From assembly GCF_016937515.1 (NCBI RefSeq), contig NZ_JAFHKM010000002.1, positions 4,087,001 to 4,151,000 of the forward strand: a stretch of DNA of 64,000 nucleotides. Direction: 5' to 3'. Made by a program: the position numbers and the translations under genes. Below are positions 41,351 through 50,501 of the stretch, one piece after another. The notes below the pieces were generated by a model. The model had not been told where the DNA came from and did no database searches. It was given only the letters and a program-made list of their open reading frames with translations. Source of the stretch: Cohnella algarum. GTDB lineage: Bacteria > Bacillota > Bacilli > Paenibacillales > Paenibacillaceae. The first letter of the stretch is position 1; every line of letters starts with the position of its first letter.

Positions 41351-43054
41351 ATGGGGAAAACGGAGCGTGCCTGGCAGGAACTTGATCTGAAATGGAAAAT
41401 CGGACAGCTGTTCGTCTGCGGCTTCGACGGCCTTTCGCCCTCGGCGGGCATCGAGCGGCTGATCGGGGAGTACGGCATCGGGGGCGTCGTCTATTTTCGG
41501 CGCAATTTGCGGGATGCGAAACAGGCCGCCGCATTGTCGGCGCAGCTCCAAAGCTTGTCGTCGGTCCCGCTGCTGACGGCCATCGACCAGGAAGGAGGAA
41601 TGGTCGTGCGGCTGGAGGAAGGCGTCGCCGTCATGCCGGGCGCGATGGCTGTCGGCGCGGCCGGCAACCCGGAGCTGACGTACGAAGCCGCGTTTCTGGC
41701 GGGCCAGGAGCTTCGGTCGATCGGAATCAACCTGAATTTCGCGCCGTGCCTGGACGTCAACAACAATCCGGAAAATCCGGTGATCGGCGTCCGCTCCTAC
41801 GGCGAAAATCCCGAAGCGGTGGCCGCTCTCGGCGTTCAAGCGCTGCGGGGCTACCAGGACGGCGGCGTGGCGGCGGCGGCCAAGCATTTTCCCGGACACG
41901 GCGATACGACGGCGGATTCCCATCGCGAGCTGCCGGTCGTGCCGCACGGACGGGACCGGCTGGACGCGGTCGAGCTGCTGCCGTTCCGGGCGGCGATCGC
42001 CGCCGGGGTCGACGCGATCATGACCGCGCACGTCGTGTTTCCGGCGTACGAGCCGGACGGGACGCCGGCGACGTTGTCCCGTCGCATTCTGACGGGACTG
42101 CTGCGCGAGCGGCTGGCGTTCCGGGGCGTCGTCGTGACCGACTGCCTGGAGATGAACGCGATCGCGGGGACGATCGGCGTCGCGCGCGGAGCGGTCGAAG
42201 CCGTCAAGGGGGGCGCCGATCTGGTGCTCGTCAGCCATCGGCTGGACCGGCAAATCGCGGCGCTCGAAGCGGTGCACGAAGCGGTGCTCGCCGGCGAAAT
42301 TCCGCTGTCCCGAATCGACGAGGCGGTGGACCGCGTGTGGCGGCTGAAGGAGAAGCGGGGGCTGCTGCGGGCCGAAGCGGAAAAGGTAGCCGAGTCCGAG
42401 GCCCGCCGCGATGCCGCCGGCCGACCCCGGGGCGCCGCCGAATCCGCCGGAGAAGCCGCGGCTTCCCGGTCATCGGCGCCGCCCGCGTCCGGCATCCCCG
42501 TCCGGACGGCCGCGGACGACGCGGCCGCGAGGCTCTCCGAAGCGGCCGTCACGGTCGTGAAGGGAGAAGCGCTGCTGCCGCTCCCGCGCGAAAAGCGCGT
42601 ACTGGCCGTATGGGCGGAGGCGAGAGTCGGAACCGAGGTGGTCGAGGCGATCGAACAGGAACGGACGCTGGGGGCCGCGCTCCGGGAGGAAGGGTACGCG
42701 GTCGCCGAGCTGCGCATCGGCCTCGACCCGACGGCGGCGGAACGGGAAGCCGTCCTGCGGGAAGCGGAGACGGCGGAAACGGTCGTGTTCGCGTCCTACG
42801 ATGCGGCGTTTCACGCCGGGCAAGCCGCCCTCGCGAACGAGCTTTGCGGACGGCCGGACAGCGCGTTTGTCCTTGCCGCCGTCCGAACGCCTTACGATTT
42901 GTCGGCCGTGCCCGCCGCCCCTCTTTATATTTGCGCTTACGAAAATAAACCGGCGATGATGGCCGCGCTCGCGGGCGTCCTCGCGGGGAGACTGCCCGCC
43001 GGAGGCGTCCTGCCGGTAACCGTCGGAGCGTATCCGGCCGGAAGACGCGGTTAA
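41351..43054 (+). CDS. nagZ: GH3 beta-N-acetylhexosaminidase (NagZ-like)
   Basis: The 567-residue family 3 glycosidase has no signal peptide. The NagZ-specific catalytic Asp-His dyad loop is KHFPGHGDTTADSH and the nucleophile Asp264 lies in VVVTDCLEMNAI; IDQEGGMVVRL binds substrate. A C-terminal domain of about 200 residues follows, as in Bacillus NagZ. The enzyme removes N-acetylglucosamine from wall muropeptides or chitin oligomers. It begins 3 nt after the response regulator, making a kinase-regulator-glycosidase unit. The sequence between the domains (about residues 350-395) is low-complexity and Ala-rich. Confidence 0.88.
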   Translation: MGKTERAWQELDLKWKIGQLFVCGFDGLSPSAGIERLIGEYGIGGVVYFRRNLRDAKQAAALSAQLQSLSSVPLLTAIDQEGGMVVRLEEGVAVMPGAMAVGAAGNPELTYEAAFLAGQELRSIGINLNFAPCLDVNNNPENPVIGVRSYGENPEAVAALGVQALRGYQDGGVAAAAKHFPGHGDTTADSHRELPVVPHGRDRLDAVELLPFRAAIAAGVDAIMTAHVVFPAYEPDGTPATLSRRILTGLLRERLAFRGVVVTDCLEMNAIAGTIGVARGAVEAVKGGADLVLVSHRLDRQIAALEAVHEAVLAGEIPLSRIDEAVDRVWRLKEKRGLLRAEAEKVAESEARRDAAGRPRGAAESAGEAAASRSSAPPASGIPVRTAADDAAARLSEAAVTVVKGEALLPLPREKRVLAVWAEARVGTEVVEAIEQERTLGAALREEGYAVAELRIGLDPTAAEREAVLREAETAETVVFASYDAAFHAGQAALANELCGRPDSAFVLAAVRTPYDLSAVPAAPLYICAYENKPAMMAALAGVLAGRLPAGGVLPVTVGAYPAGRRG

Positions 43055-43101
43055 GGGAAATCGCGTTTTCCGGTGTGTTAAAGCCATAAAGTCTGCGTTA
43101 A

Positions 43102-43150
43102 AAGCCTGCCGCTCCCGCGTCCGAACGGGAAGCCGCGGGCTCTTTATTTT
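43102..43150 (+). terminator. Terminator after nagZ
   Basis: The imperfect stem AGCCTGCCGCTCCCG pairs with CGGGAAGCCGCGGGCT, followed by CTTTATTTT. Confidence 0.7.
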
Positions 43151-43211
43151 ACGAACGGGAACCGGTTCTGCTAAACTGAAGCTACTTTGTACAGACACCG
43201 GGGGCTTTGTC

Positions 43212-45116
43212 ATGGCCAGAACGAAGAGCCGGCGCGGCGCCGGCGCGAACGGAATCGCGTTTTCCGGCTTAACGGGCAAAATTGCCGAATGGAGCCTGTT
43301 TTCCAAATTTTTTTACGGCATCATCGCCATTGTCATTACGGTGTTGTGCTTCTCCAGCGTCACCTCCTATCTGTATTCGCGGCAAATATTCGAACGCCAG
43401 GCGGCCGAGACGGCAACGCGTCTCGTGAACAACATCAATACCGGGTTCGAGGACAACCTTGACCAGGTGGACCGGATGATCATGTCCATCTATCTCGAAG
43501 CCGAAGACGACGATTCGAAGACGAGCATGAAGGAAGCGCTCTCCCCCGAGCCTTACGCTAACGTAACCGAGCAGTATGAAGCGCAGCTGGTCGTGCAGCG
43601 GTTTTACGAAAGGCTGCTTTACCTCCGCAAGGACTTCAACGGCATTTATATTTACGTGTCCCCCGAGAAGCAGTTTTCCTACGCCGCCTACGGCACGGCC
43701 AAATGGGGGTACGACCCGACGGTCGAATCCTGGTACGCCAAAACGGTCGCCGCCGGCGGAAGAACGGTCATCTCCCCGCCCCACGAACCGTTTCAATTGA
43801 CGTACGACAAGCAGGTAATCTCTTTTTCCCGCGTGCTCAAAGGGATCGTACAGGACAATATCAACGTGCCCGACGGCGTCATTTTGATCGATTTGTCCAT
43901 AGACGCGCTGACCGATATCGTCGAAAAGGCCGACATCCGGCCGCCGACCGGCATTTTGCTATTGGACGAGACGGGCGAGACCGTCTATTCGCATGCGCTC
44001 GATCTTCCCCGGGGCAGGCTGGACGACGCGATTATCGAGCGAATGAGCCGGCAGGCGAGCGGATCGTTTACGGCGGAAGTGAACGGGATCCGTTACTTGC
44101 TGTCGTACAGCACGATCGAAGTGACCGGCTGGAAATCGCTGACGCTGACTCCCTATTCGGAGCTGAACAAGGCGGGCAACCGGCTGCTGCTGATCCATCT
44201 TTTGATCGGGCTGATCGCGATTTTGCTGACGATTTTGATCGCCTATCTGCTGGCCAATCGGATTTTCAAGCCGATTTTCGAGCTGAAAAAGGGGATGGCC
44301 CGCGTGAAGCAGGGCAATTTCGACGTTGCGCTTCAGCCGTCCTCGGGGGATGAGCTCGGCCAGCTCGTGCTGAGCTTCAACAGCATGACCAATACGATCA
44401 AAAGTCTGATCGTCGAAAAGTACGAGGAGGAGATCGCCCGCAAAAACGCGGAATTCAACTATCTGCAATCGCAGATCAATCCGCATTTTATTTACAATAC
44501 GCTGCAAATCGTCAGCGGCATGGCGGCGCTCCACAAAGTGCCGGACATCGGGACGGTTTCCAAAAATTTGGCCAAAATGCTTCGCTACGGCATCAATTTG
44601 CAGCAGCGGACGGTGCCGATCCGCGATGAGATCGACAACGTCACCTGCTATATGGACATCCAGAAGCTGAGGTTCAGAGGATTTTTCGATTTCGATCTGG
44701 ATGTCGACGAAGATATTTACTCGTGCTACACGATCAAATTGATTTTGCAGCCGCTTGTCGAGAACGCGATCGCGCACGGACTCGAAGCGAAGGGAGAAGG
44801 CGGCCGCGTTCGCGTCTCGGGCAAGCGGTCCGGGCAGGAAGTCGTGTTTGAAATCTACGACAACGGAGCCGGCATGACGGAGGAAGAGGTCGTGGCGCTT
44901 ATGGCGTCGATCCGTTCGCCGGAGCAGGCGGAGCGAGGCGGGAGCCCGAAGCCGGATTCGGCAAAAGGGAGCCACAATTTCGTGGGCTTGCGCAACATTC
45001 ATCAGCGAATTCAAACGATGTTCGGGGAGCCTTACGGCCTTTCGATCGACAGTTCCAAAAACGAATGGACCCGGGTCATCATCCGGATCCCGGTCCGAAC
45101 GACAAGCGAGGGGTAA
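43212..45116 (+). CDS. YesM-type sensor histidine kinase 3
   Basis: The 634-residue membrane kinase has a basic N-terminus, a first span near residues 36-58, an extracellular sensor, a second span near 330-352, HAMP, a His_kinase box with His at about residue 425 (QINPHFIYNTLQ) and HATPase (PLVENAIAHG, YDNGAGM). The start ATG 43212 has only a weak ribosome site. Its regulator begins 3 nt after its stop. The ABC operon at 49052 is its probable target but is now separated by an insertion sequence. Confidence 0.92.
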   Translation: MARTKSRRGAGANGIAFSGLTGKIAEWSLFSKFFYGIIAIVITVLCFSSVTSYLYSRQIFERQAAETATRLVNNINTGFEDNLDQVDRMIMSIYLEAEDDDSKTSMKEALSPEPYANVTEQYEAQLVVQRFYERLLYLRKDFNGIYIYVSPEKQFSYAAYGTAKWGYDPTVESWYAKTVAAGGRTVISPPHEPFQLTYDKQVISFSRVLKGIVQDNINVPDGVILIDLSIDALTDIVEKADIRPPTGILLLDETGETVYSHALDLPRGRLDDAIIERMSRQASGSFTAEVNGIRYLLSYSTIEVTGWKSLTLTPYSELNKAGNRLLLIHLLIGLIAILLTILIAYLLANRIFKPIFELKKGMARVKQGNFDVALQPSSGDELGQLVLSFNSMTNTIKSLIVEKYEEEIARKNAEFNYLQSQINPHFIYNTLQIVSGMAALHKVPDIGTVSKNLAKMLRYGINLQQRTVPIRDEIDNVTCYMDIQKLRFRGFFDFDLDVDEDIYSCYTIKLILQPLVENAIAHGLEAKGEGGRVRVSGKRSGQEVVFEIYDNGAGMTEEEVVALMASIRSPEQAERGGSPKPDSAKGSHNFVGLRNIHQRIQTMFGEPYGLSIDSSKNEWTRVIIRIPVRTTSEG

Positions 45117-45119
45117 ACG

Positions 45120-46742
45120 ATGCTGCGAGTATTGATCGTCGACGACGAGGAGTGGACCCGGATCAGCATTCGGGAACAAATGGACTGGGCGAAGCTCGGG
45201 ATGGAAATTGCCGGGGAGGCGCGCAACGGGCAGGCGGCGCTCGAAATGATTCGCGAAAATCCGCCCCATCTGCTCATTACCGACATCCGGATGCCCGTCA
45301 TGGACGGCATTCAGCTGCTGGAGCGGGTGCATCGGGAATTTCCGCATATCCTTTGCGTGATGCTGAGCGGATATTCGGAATTCGAATACGCGCAAAAAGC
45401 GGTCACCTACCAGGCGTTCGATTACGTATTGAAGCCGATCGACGAGGATCAGCTGGAGCGCACGCTGCTCCGGGCAGCCGCGAAGCTGAAAGAAGACGAA
45501 ACGCGCGAAAACAGCCTCATCGAGCTGCATATTAAAGTCAACGAAAGCGGACCGCTGACGAAGGAACGGCTGTTGACGCGGCTGGCGACCGAACCGGGCT
45601 TAAACGCCTCCCAAATTCGGCAAACGGCGGCCAAAGCCGGTCTGGCCGAGCTGTGGCCGAAAATGGCGGTTTTGGTTTTGCAGGCGGACAACTTCGCGGA
45701 AATCGCGCGAACGAAATATAAAAGCGATGCGGGACTGACCAGCTTCGTCATGCTGAACTTGCTGGAAGAGCTGTTGCAGCCGCTTGGCGACGGAGTCGTC
45801 TTCCGCAAATACGGGCAGCAGAACGAGTTCGTCTGGATCAAAGGGCTCGACGAAGCGGACGACGAGCGGGAATTGAACGAGCTTTACGCGGGCATTCATT
45901 CGGTCATGGACAAAATCGAAAGGCTGAACGGGCTTCGGCTGATCGCCGGAGTCGGCAGGGAATTCACCGATGCGGCCGACGCGGTCCATTCGTACGAGGA
46001 AGCGGCCGAGGCGGTTCGCAACGCCGGCATCGTGCACGAAGGCCGGATCGTGCATACCGACGAGGTCAGCAGCCGAAACCAGTATTACATGTATCCGGAC
46101 GACAAGGAAAAAGCGCTTTTGTACTACGTGGAAAACGGATATCGGCGCCAGGTGCGCGATCAGGTCGGCATGCTTTTCGACGAATGGAAAGCGAGCGTCA
46201 CGATCCATCCCGACAGCATCCGCAATACGATGCATGAGCTGACGGTCAGCGTCCGCAAGCTGCTGAAGAAATACAACGCCGTTTTGGAGCAGGTGCTGCA
46301 GCCGTCCGAGCAGGCGGGCATCGCCTGGTCCGAGCTGCAATCGTACGATCAGATGAAGCAGGGGCTCGAGGCGATGCTGGAGGCCGTCATGGCGTTTCTG
46401 GGCTCGGCGCAGAAGACCGGAGCGAAAAAGGCGGTCGGCGAAATCATTCACTATATCGACAAGAATTACGGACGCGAAATTTCCTTGTACGGCGTTGCGG
46501 AAACGTTCCATCTGAACCCGGCCTATTTGTCGAGAATGTTCAAAAACGAAGCGGGAACGACGTTTAACGAATACGTCAGCCAGGTTCGCATGGAAGCCGC
46601 CGCCCGATTGTTGAGCGAGGAACAGCTTAAAGTGAACGACATTTCCGCGCTGGTCGGCTACGAGAATGTCAGCTATTTTTTGAAAAAGTTCAAGGATTAC
46701 TACGGATGCACGCCTTCGGAATACCGGAAAAACAGAACTTGA
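45120..46742 (+). CDS. YesN/AraC-type response regulator 3
   Basis: The 540-residue regulator has a receiver (D8, D9, phospho-acceptor D55 in ITDIRMP, Lys in VLKPIDED), a long central region and a C-terminal AraC domain (ISLYGVAETFHLNPAYLSRM, then VNDISALVGYENVSYFLKKF). It is cotranscribed with kinase 3. The next gene of matching base composition is the solute-binding protein 2.3 kb downstream, so it probably activates that operon. Confidence 0.93.
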   Translation: MLRVLIVDDEEWTRISIREQMDWAKLGMEIAGEARNGQAALEMIRENPPHLLITDIRMPVMDGIQLLERVHREFPHILCVMLSGYSEFEYAQKAVTYQAFDYVLKPIDEDQLERTLLRAAAKLKEDETRENSLIELHIKVNESGPLTKERLLTRLATEPGLNASQIRQTAAKAGLAELWPKMAVLVLQADNFAEIARTKYKSDAGLTSFVMLNLLEELLQPLGDGVVFRKYGQQNEFVWIKGLDEADDERELNELYAGIHSVMDKIERLNGLRLIAGVGREFTDAADAVHSYEEAAEAVRNAGIVHEGRIVHTDEVSSRNQYYMYPDDKEKALLYYVENGYRRQVRDQVGMLFDEWKASVTIHPDSIRNTMHELTVSVRKLLKKYNAVLEQVLQPSEQAGIAWSELQSYDQMKQGLEAMLEAVMAFLGSAQKTGAKKAVGEIIHYIDKNYGREISLYGVAETFHLNPAYLSRMFKNEAGTTFNEYVSQVRMEAAARLLSEEQLKVNDISALVGYENVSYFLKKFKDYYGCTPSEYRKNRT

Positions 46743-46901
46743 TACAAGATTGCATAGATAAAAGTATCTATGTATTTACTGTGCTTAAGCCTTCTGACTC
46801 ATTTACAAAAAAAGGATTTTTTACTTATAATCTTTATAAAACCATAAATGAGGTGAAAATATACTAAAGAATAAGGCCGTGTTAATTTTCGGGAGGTAAG
46901 T

Positions 46902-47459
46902 ATGAGATTTAAAGAAATTTTATCCTTGGGTGGATTTGTATTGGTAATTGGAGCGGCTATAGCCCTATCGTCCGGTGAAATTAAGGCAACTGGAGAGAAG
47001 ACACTAATCGAACAACTGGAGGCAGGCACTGCACACATACAATACCAAGAACCTATGTTTGAACAATGGAAAGACGATCCTAAACTCATCCAAGAAATTG
47101 TAGACACTTGGGACCGTAGCCAAGCTATCATAGAAAAGAACTTGATTGAGGAATTAAGTACAGAAAACGGTTGGCAAAGGATAAACAGTGCGGATGTTAG
47201 TATAGAATTCACCAATTATCTTACCCAAAAAGAAGCATTTTCTTTTAATGCTGCTTTCATGGGAAAAGCGCGTCAGGATGCATTAAAGATTGGGGATTAC
47301 TGGCCGGCGTTATTGTTAAATAAAGAGCAAGGTAAAGCCTATCTATTCTGGGAACGAAAAAATGGAAATGCTGTCGTGGTGACCCTCTTGACTAAGGTAA
47401 ATGAAGATGGAGTTCGTGAATGGTATGAAAAAGGTCCGGCTGAAGAATATGCTAAGTAA
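46902..47459 (+). CDS. AT-rich gene for a predicted secreted protein of unknown function
   Basis: The 185-residue product has an N-terminal hydrophobic signal or anchor (residues about 8-24) and a soluble charged domain; it has no family that I recognise. A GGGAGG site lies 5-6 nt before the ATG. The gene and its flanks (46743-47640) are far more AT-rich than the regulator genes before it, and an IS256 element follows. It looks like a late arrival inserted between the two-component pair and its ABC operon. A hairpin terminator lies about 70 nt downstream. Confidence 0.6.
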   Translation: MRFKEILSLGGFVLVIGAAIALSSGEIKATGEKTLIEQLEAGTAHIQYQEPMFEQWKDDPKLIQEIVDTWDRSQAIIEKNLIEELSTENGWQRINSADVSIEFTNYLTQKEAFSFNAAFMGKARQDALKIGDYWPALLLNKEQGKAYLFWERKNGNAVVVTLLTKVNEDGVREWYEKGPAEEYAK

Positions 47460-47529
47460 CGATTCGAAAAAGTAAAACGAATCCCTTCAAACAGATACAG
47501 ACAATAAAATAAATATAAAGTCAAATTAA

Positions 47530-47565
47530 GCGGCCTTAGTCCAAAATTTTTGCGACTAAGGTCGC
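47530..47565 (+). terminator. Terminator after the AT-rich gene
   Basis: The arms GCGGCCTTAGTC and GACTAAGGTCGC are followed by ATTCTTTTC. Confidence 0.75.
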
Positions 47566-47633
47566 ATTCTTTTCACAAAGTAAAAAAAGTATAACGAAAC
47601 AGGTCAAAGGATTGGAATGTGCCGCCGAAAGCC

Positions 47634-47641
47634 TACGGCTA
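47634..47641. repeat. Left target-site duplication of the IS256 element
   Basis: TACGGCTA immediately precedes the IS left end and recurs at 49000-49007 after the right end. Eight bases is normal for IS256-family insertions. Confidence 0.9.
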
Positions 47642-48999
47642 GGGTCTGTCAATAATTTTGTGTAAACTCTTTTATAGGCATCTCTCCGAAGGGGAGATTA
47701 GCCTCCTCAAGGTAAGTGCTGGCCGATCCGGTCCGGAAAGAAGACGGAGAGCTGCAGGAGCATCTGTCCCCAGTTTTGAACACGACCGGTCCATTTGCGG
47801 GTGACGTCCATCGTGACTAAGTACAGCATCTTCAGTAGCGCCTCGTCGCTTGGGAAGATGCTTTTCCCTTTGGTGACTTTTCGCAATTGGCGATGATAGC
47901 TCTCAATCATGTTCGTCGTGTAGATGAGCTTACGAAGCTCAGGCGGATACTTGAAGAAGGTGGCGAGTTCGTCCCAATTGCTGCGCCATGAGCGGACAAT
48001 AAGGGGATACTTGGCGCCCCACGTCTCCTCAAAGCGGTCGAGTTCCAGCAGAGCCATTTCCTCCGTAGCAGCCTTGTAGATGGGCTTCAGATCGGCCGTC
48101 ACCTTCTTCAGATCCTTGTAGGAGACGTAGCGCGTGGAGTTGCGGATCTGGTGGATGATGCACTTCTGAATCTCCGTCTTCGGATAACAGGCAGAGATCG
48201 CCTGGGAGAAGCCCGTGAGGTTGTCGACACAGGTGATAAGGATGTCCTGAACGCCGCGATTCTTAAGATCGTTCAAGACGCTCAGCCAGAACTTCGCGGA
48301 CTCGTTCTCGCCGATCCACATGCCCAGCACGTCCTTGTTGCCGTCCATGTCGATCCCAATGACCATGTAGGCAGCTTTGTTCACGATCGCCCCGTCTTGC
48401 TTCACCTTGAAGTGGATGGCGTCCAGGAAGACGACCGCGTATACGCCCTGCAACGGCCGATTCTGCCACTCTTTGATGAGCGGAATGATCTTATTCGTGA
48501 CATTGGAAATAAAGGTTGGCGAGACCTCCAAACCATAGAGATTCTGCAGATGGTCCTGGATCTCCCGCGTGCTGACGCCTTTGGCGTACAGGGCGACGAT
48601 CTGATCCTCGATCCCCGTCACGTTGGACTGATGCTTCTTCACCACGAGCGGCTCGAACTCGCCCAGGCGATCCCGTGGCACGGCAATCTCCTGGTCGCCG
48701 TACTCGCTAGTGACGATTTTCTTGCTCTTACCGTTGCGACTGTTCTTCGTCTGCTTGTTCTGCACGTCATGCTTGCTATAGCCCAGGTGCGTATCCATTT
48801 CGGCCTCTAGCATTTCTTGCAGCGTTTCGGCAAACAGGTCCTTTAGCGCATTCTGCGCATCCTGTGCGGTGACCAGATTATTCTCCTTGATGAAACTCCG
48901 CAGCTGCTCTTTCGTCCATAATCCCATGTGTGCTCCCCAACCTCTCCATGATTTCATTTTAGTAGGTTTGAGAGTTTACACAAAGTATTTTACAGACTC
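47642..48999 (-). mobile_element. Complete IS256-family insertion sequence, 1358 bp
   Basis: The element is bounded by imperfect 29-bp inverted repeats (47642-47670 and 48971-48999; 24 of 29 positions match, sharing the inner TTTGTGTAAACTCT) and by 8-bp target duplications TACGGCTA. It holds one transposase gene on the minus strand with no visible defect, so it may be active. It sits between a two-component gene pair and its presumed ABC operon, inside that operon's promoter region. Confidence 0.93.
47707..48927 (-). CDS. IS256-family (mutator-type) DDE transposase
   Basis: The 406-residue transposase has an N-terminal region QEMLEAEMDTHLGYSKHD and the catalytic core with Asp in VVFLDAIHFKV, Asp in ITCVDNLTGF and Glu in TTNMIESYHRQLR, the usual IS256 DDE triad with the C/D(2)H motif in KCIIHQIRNS. 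ATG 48927 (MGLWTKEQLRSF) is chosen because GGGGAG lies just upstream; the frame is open 10 codons further. The length is normal and no stop or frameshift interrupts it. Confidence 0.95.
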   Translation of the reverse strand: MGLWTKEQLRSFIKENNLVTAQDAQNALKDLFAETLQEMLEAEMDTHLGYSKHDVQNKQTKNSRNGKSKKIVTSEYGDQEIAVPRDRLGEFEPLVVKKHQSNVTGIEDQIVALYAKGVSTREIQDHLQNLYGLEVSPTFISNVTNKIIPLIKEWQNRPLQGVYAVVFLDAIHFKVKQDGAIVNKAAYMVIGIDMDGNKDVLGMWIGENESAKFWLSVLNDLKNRGVQDILITCVDNLTGFSQAISACYPKTEIQKCIIHQIRNSTRYVSYKDLKKVTADLKPIYKAATEEMALLELDRFEETWGAKYPLIVRSWRSNWDELATFFKYPPELRKLIYTTNMIESYHRQLRKVTKGKSIFPSDEALLKMLYLVTMDVTRKWTGRVQNWGQMLLQLSVFFPDRIGQHLP

Positions 49000-49007
49000 T
49001 ACGGCTA
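49000..49007. repeat. Right target-site duplication of the IS256 element
   Basis: TACGGCTA directly follows the right inverted repeat and matches 47634-47641. Its last two bases form the first two bases of a TATAAT box at 49006-49011. Confidence 0.9.
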
Positions 49008-49011
49008 TAAT
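49006..49011 (+). promoter_or_regulatory. -10 element of the ABC operon, cut off from its upstream region by the IS
   Basis: TATAAT lies about 40 nt before the lipoprotein start. Everything more than 6 nt upstream of it is now IS256 sequence. The IS right end offers TTTACA at 48975 and 48989, at 25 and 11 nt spacing, neither suitable as a -35. The original -35 and activator sites would now lie to the left of the element. Confidence 0.5.
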
Positions 49012-49051
49012 GAACGACGAGGACATCTTATTCATATACGGAGGGGTCAAC

Positions 49052-50380
49052 ATGACACGCAAAAAGAAAACGTTAGCCATCGGCGCGGCGATCGCGCTGG
49101 CGGCGACGGTGCTGACGGCTTGCGGATCGAACAACGATTCCGCGCCCGCGGGTTCCGGCGGATCGGAAGGCGAAGGAGCGTCGACGCTGCGTTATTTGAC
49201 GTGGACATATTCCGGCCGGAACGTTTCCACCGACGCCTGGATCCAGGACGCGAAGGATCAGCTGAACGTTACGATCGATATGCAAAACGTGCCGAGCGAC
49301 CAATACGGAACGACGCTGAAAACGAAGTTTGCGTCCGACGACTTGCCGGATCTCGTCATGACGCACGGCATCGATAAAAATTTGTATATGATCGCGGAAA
49401 AGCTGTCGATTCAGTCGGATCAATTCGTCGACTTGTCCGATCTGCCTTCGGTCGCGGAGTTTTTGCCGTCGGTCATCGAAGCCCGCAAAAATAACCCGGA
49501 CGGCAAGCTTTATTATGTCCCGGTATCGACGAACGCGCTCGGCGTGCTGTACAACAAGCAGGTTTTCGAGGACAACGGCATTGCGGTTCCGACCAATATC
49601 GAGGAGTATACGGCGGCGATGGATAAGCTGAAGGCGGCCGGCATCGCGCCGATGGCCGGCGGCTTCAAGGACACGTGGGCCGCGCAAATCGTTCCGTTCA
49701 TCGCCTTCGGCCAATATATCAACGCGAAGGACGAAACGATCCGGGAAAAGCTGGCGACCGGAGAGCTGAAGTACGCCGACATTGCGGACGACGTGAAGAA
49801 GGTGCTGAACGTTCAACTTGACTGGGCGGAAAAAGGCTACTTCTCCGACGATTACCTCGGCACCGACGCCAATATCGCCAGCCAGATGGTGGCGACCGGC
49901 AAAGCCGCGATGATGGTAACCGGAACGTGGCAGCTCAGCGTCATCCAAAGCGCCAATCCGGACGCCGAAATCGGCTTCTTCCCGCTGCCGCTGAACGAGC
50001 CGGGCGAACCGACGGTGCTGCCGACCAGCGCCGACGAAGGCATGATGATCAACGCGAAGACGAAGGACGTCGAAACGGCGAAGAAGGCGATGGATCTCTA
50101 TTTGAGCGCCGAGAACCAATCCCGGATCATTCAGGACCTGAACGGCATCCCGACCAACACGAAGGTGCAGGTCGACAATCCGTTCGTCGAGGAAGTGCAG
50201 GGCTATATGGAAACGGCGGAGGTGCAGCCGGACTGGTGGGCGACCAACGGCAACTACCAGCCGACCGGCACGACGTTCAACATGGAAAAACAAATGCAAA
50301 ATCTGCTGGCGAAAGGCATCACGCCCGACGAATTCATCGCCGATTACGACGCGGCCAACGCCAAAGCGCTGAACAAATAG
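49052..50380 (+). CDS. CUT1 solute-binding lipoprotein
   Basis: The 442-residue family 1 extracellular binding protein has signal peptide and lipobox LTAC (Cys25) and a MalE-like two-lobed domain for an oligosaccharide. ATG 49052 follows GGAGGGG. The two permease genes follow after a GC-rich hairpin. The GH106-like enzyme downstream suggests that the ligand is a rhamnose-containing or related plant oligosaccharide; this is inference. Its promoter region is interrupted by IS256. Confidence 0.93.
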   Translation: MTRKKKTLAIGAAIALAATVLTACGSNNDSAPAGSGGSEGEGASTLRYLTWTYSGRNVSTDAWIQDAKDQLNVTIDMQNVPSDQYGTTLKTKFASDDLPDLVMTHGIDKNLYMIAEKLSIQSDQFVDLSDLPSVAEFLPSVIEARKNNPDGKLYYVPVSTNALGVLYNKQVFEDNGIAVPTNIEEYTAAMDKLKAAGIAPMAGGFKDTWAAQIVPFIAFGQYINAKDETIREKLATGELKYADIADDVKKVLNVQLDWAEKGYFSDDYLGTDANIASQMVATGKAAMMVTGTWQLSVIQSANPDAEIGFFPLPLNEPGEPTVLPTSADEGMMINAKTKDVETAKKAMDLYLSAENQSRIIQDLNGIPTNTKVQVDNPFVEEVQGYMETAEVQPDWWATNGNYQPTGTTFNMEKQMQNLLAKGITPDEFIADYDAANAKALNK

Positions 50381-50436
50381 AGCTGAACAAATAATCGCCC
50401 CGCCGTAAACCCGACTGCAGACTTTTGAACCCGCGC

Positions 50437-50466
50437 GGCCGGCTTCGAACCGTAACGGAGCCGGCC
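50437..50466 (+). terminator. Intercistronic hairpin between binding protein and permease
   Basis: The arms GGCCGGCT and AGCCGGCC enclose a 14-nt loop, with no T-run. More likely an mRNA-stabilising 3' hairpin than a full terminator. Confidence 0.5.
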
Positions 50467-50501
50467 GTACGGCCGTTCAAGGAATGAAAGGACTGCCAAA
50501 G

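Noticed and set aside
47642..49011. Hybrid promoter made by the IS256 right end and TATAAT
   Set aside because: TTTACA hexamers lie 11 or 25 nt from the -10, both outside the usable range; transcription from the IS remains possible by other means.
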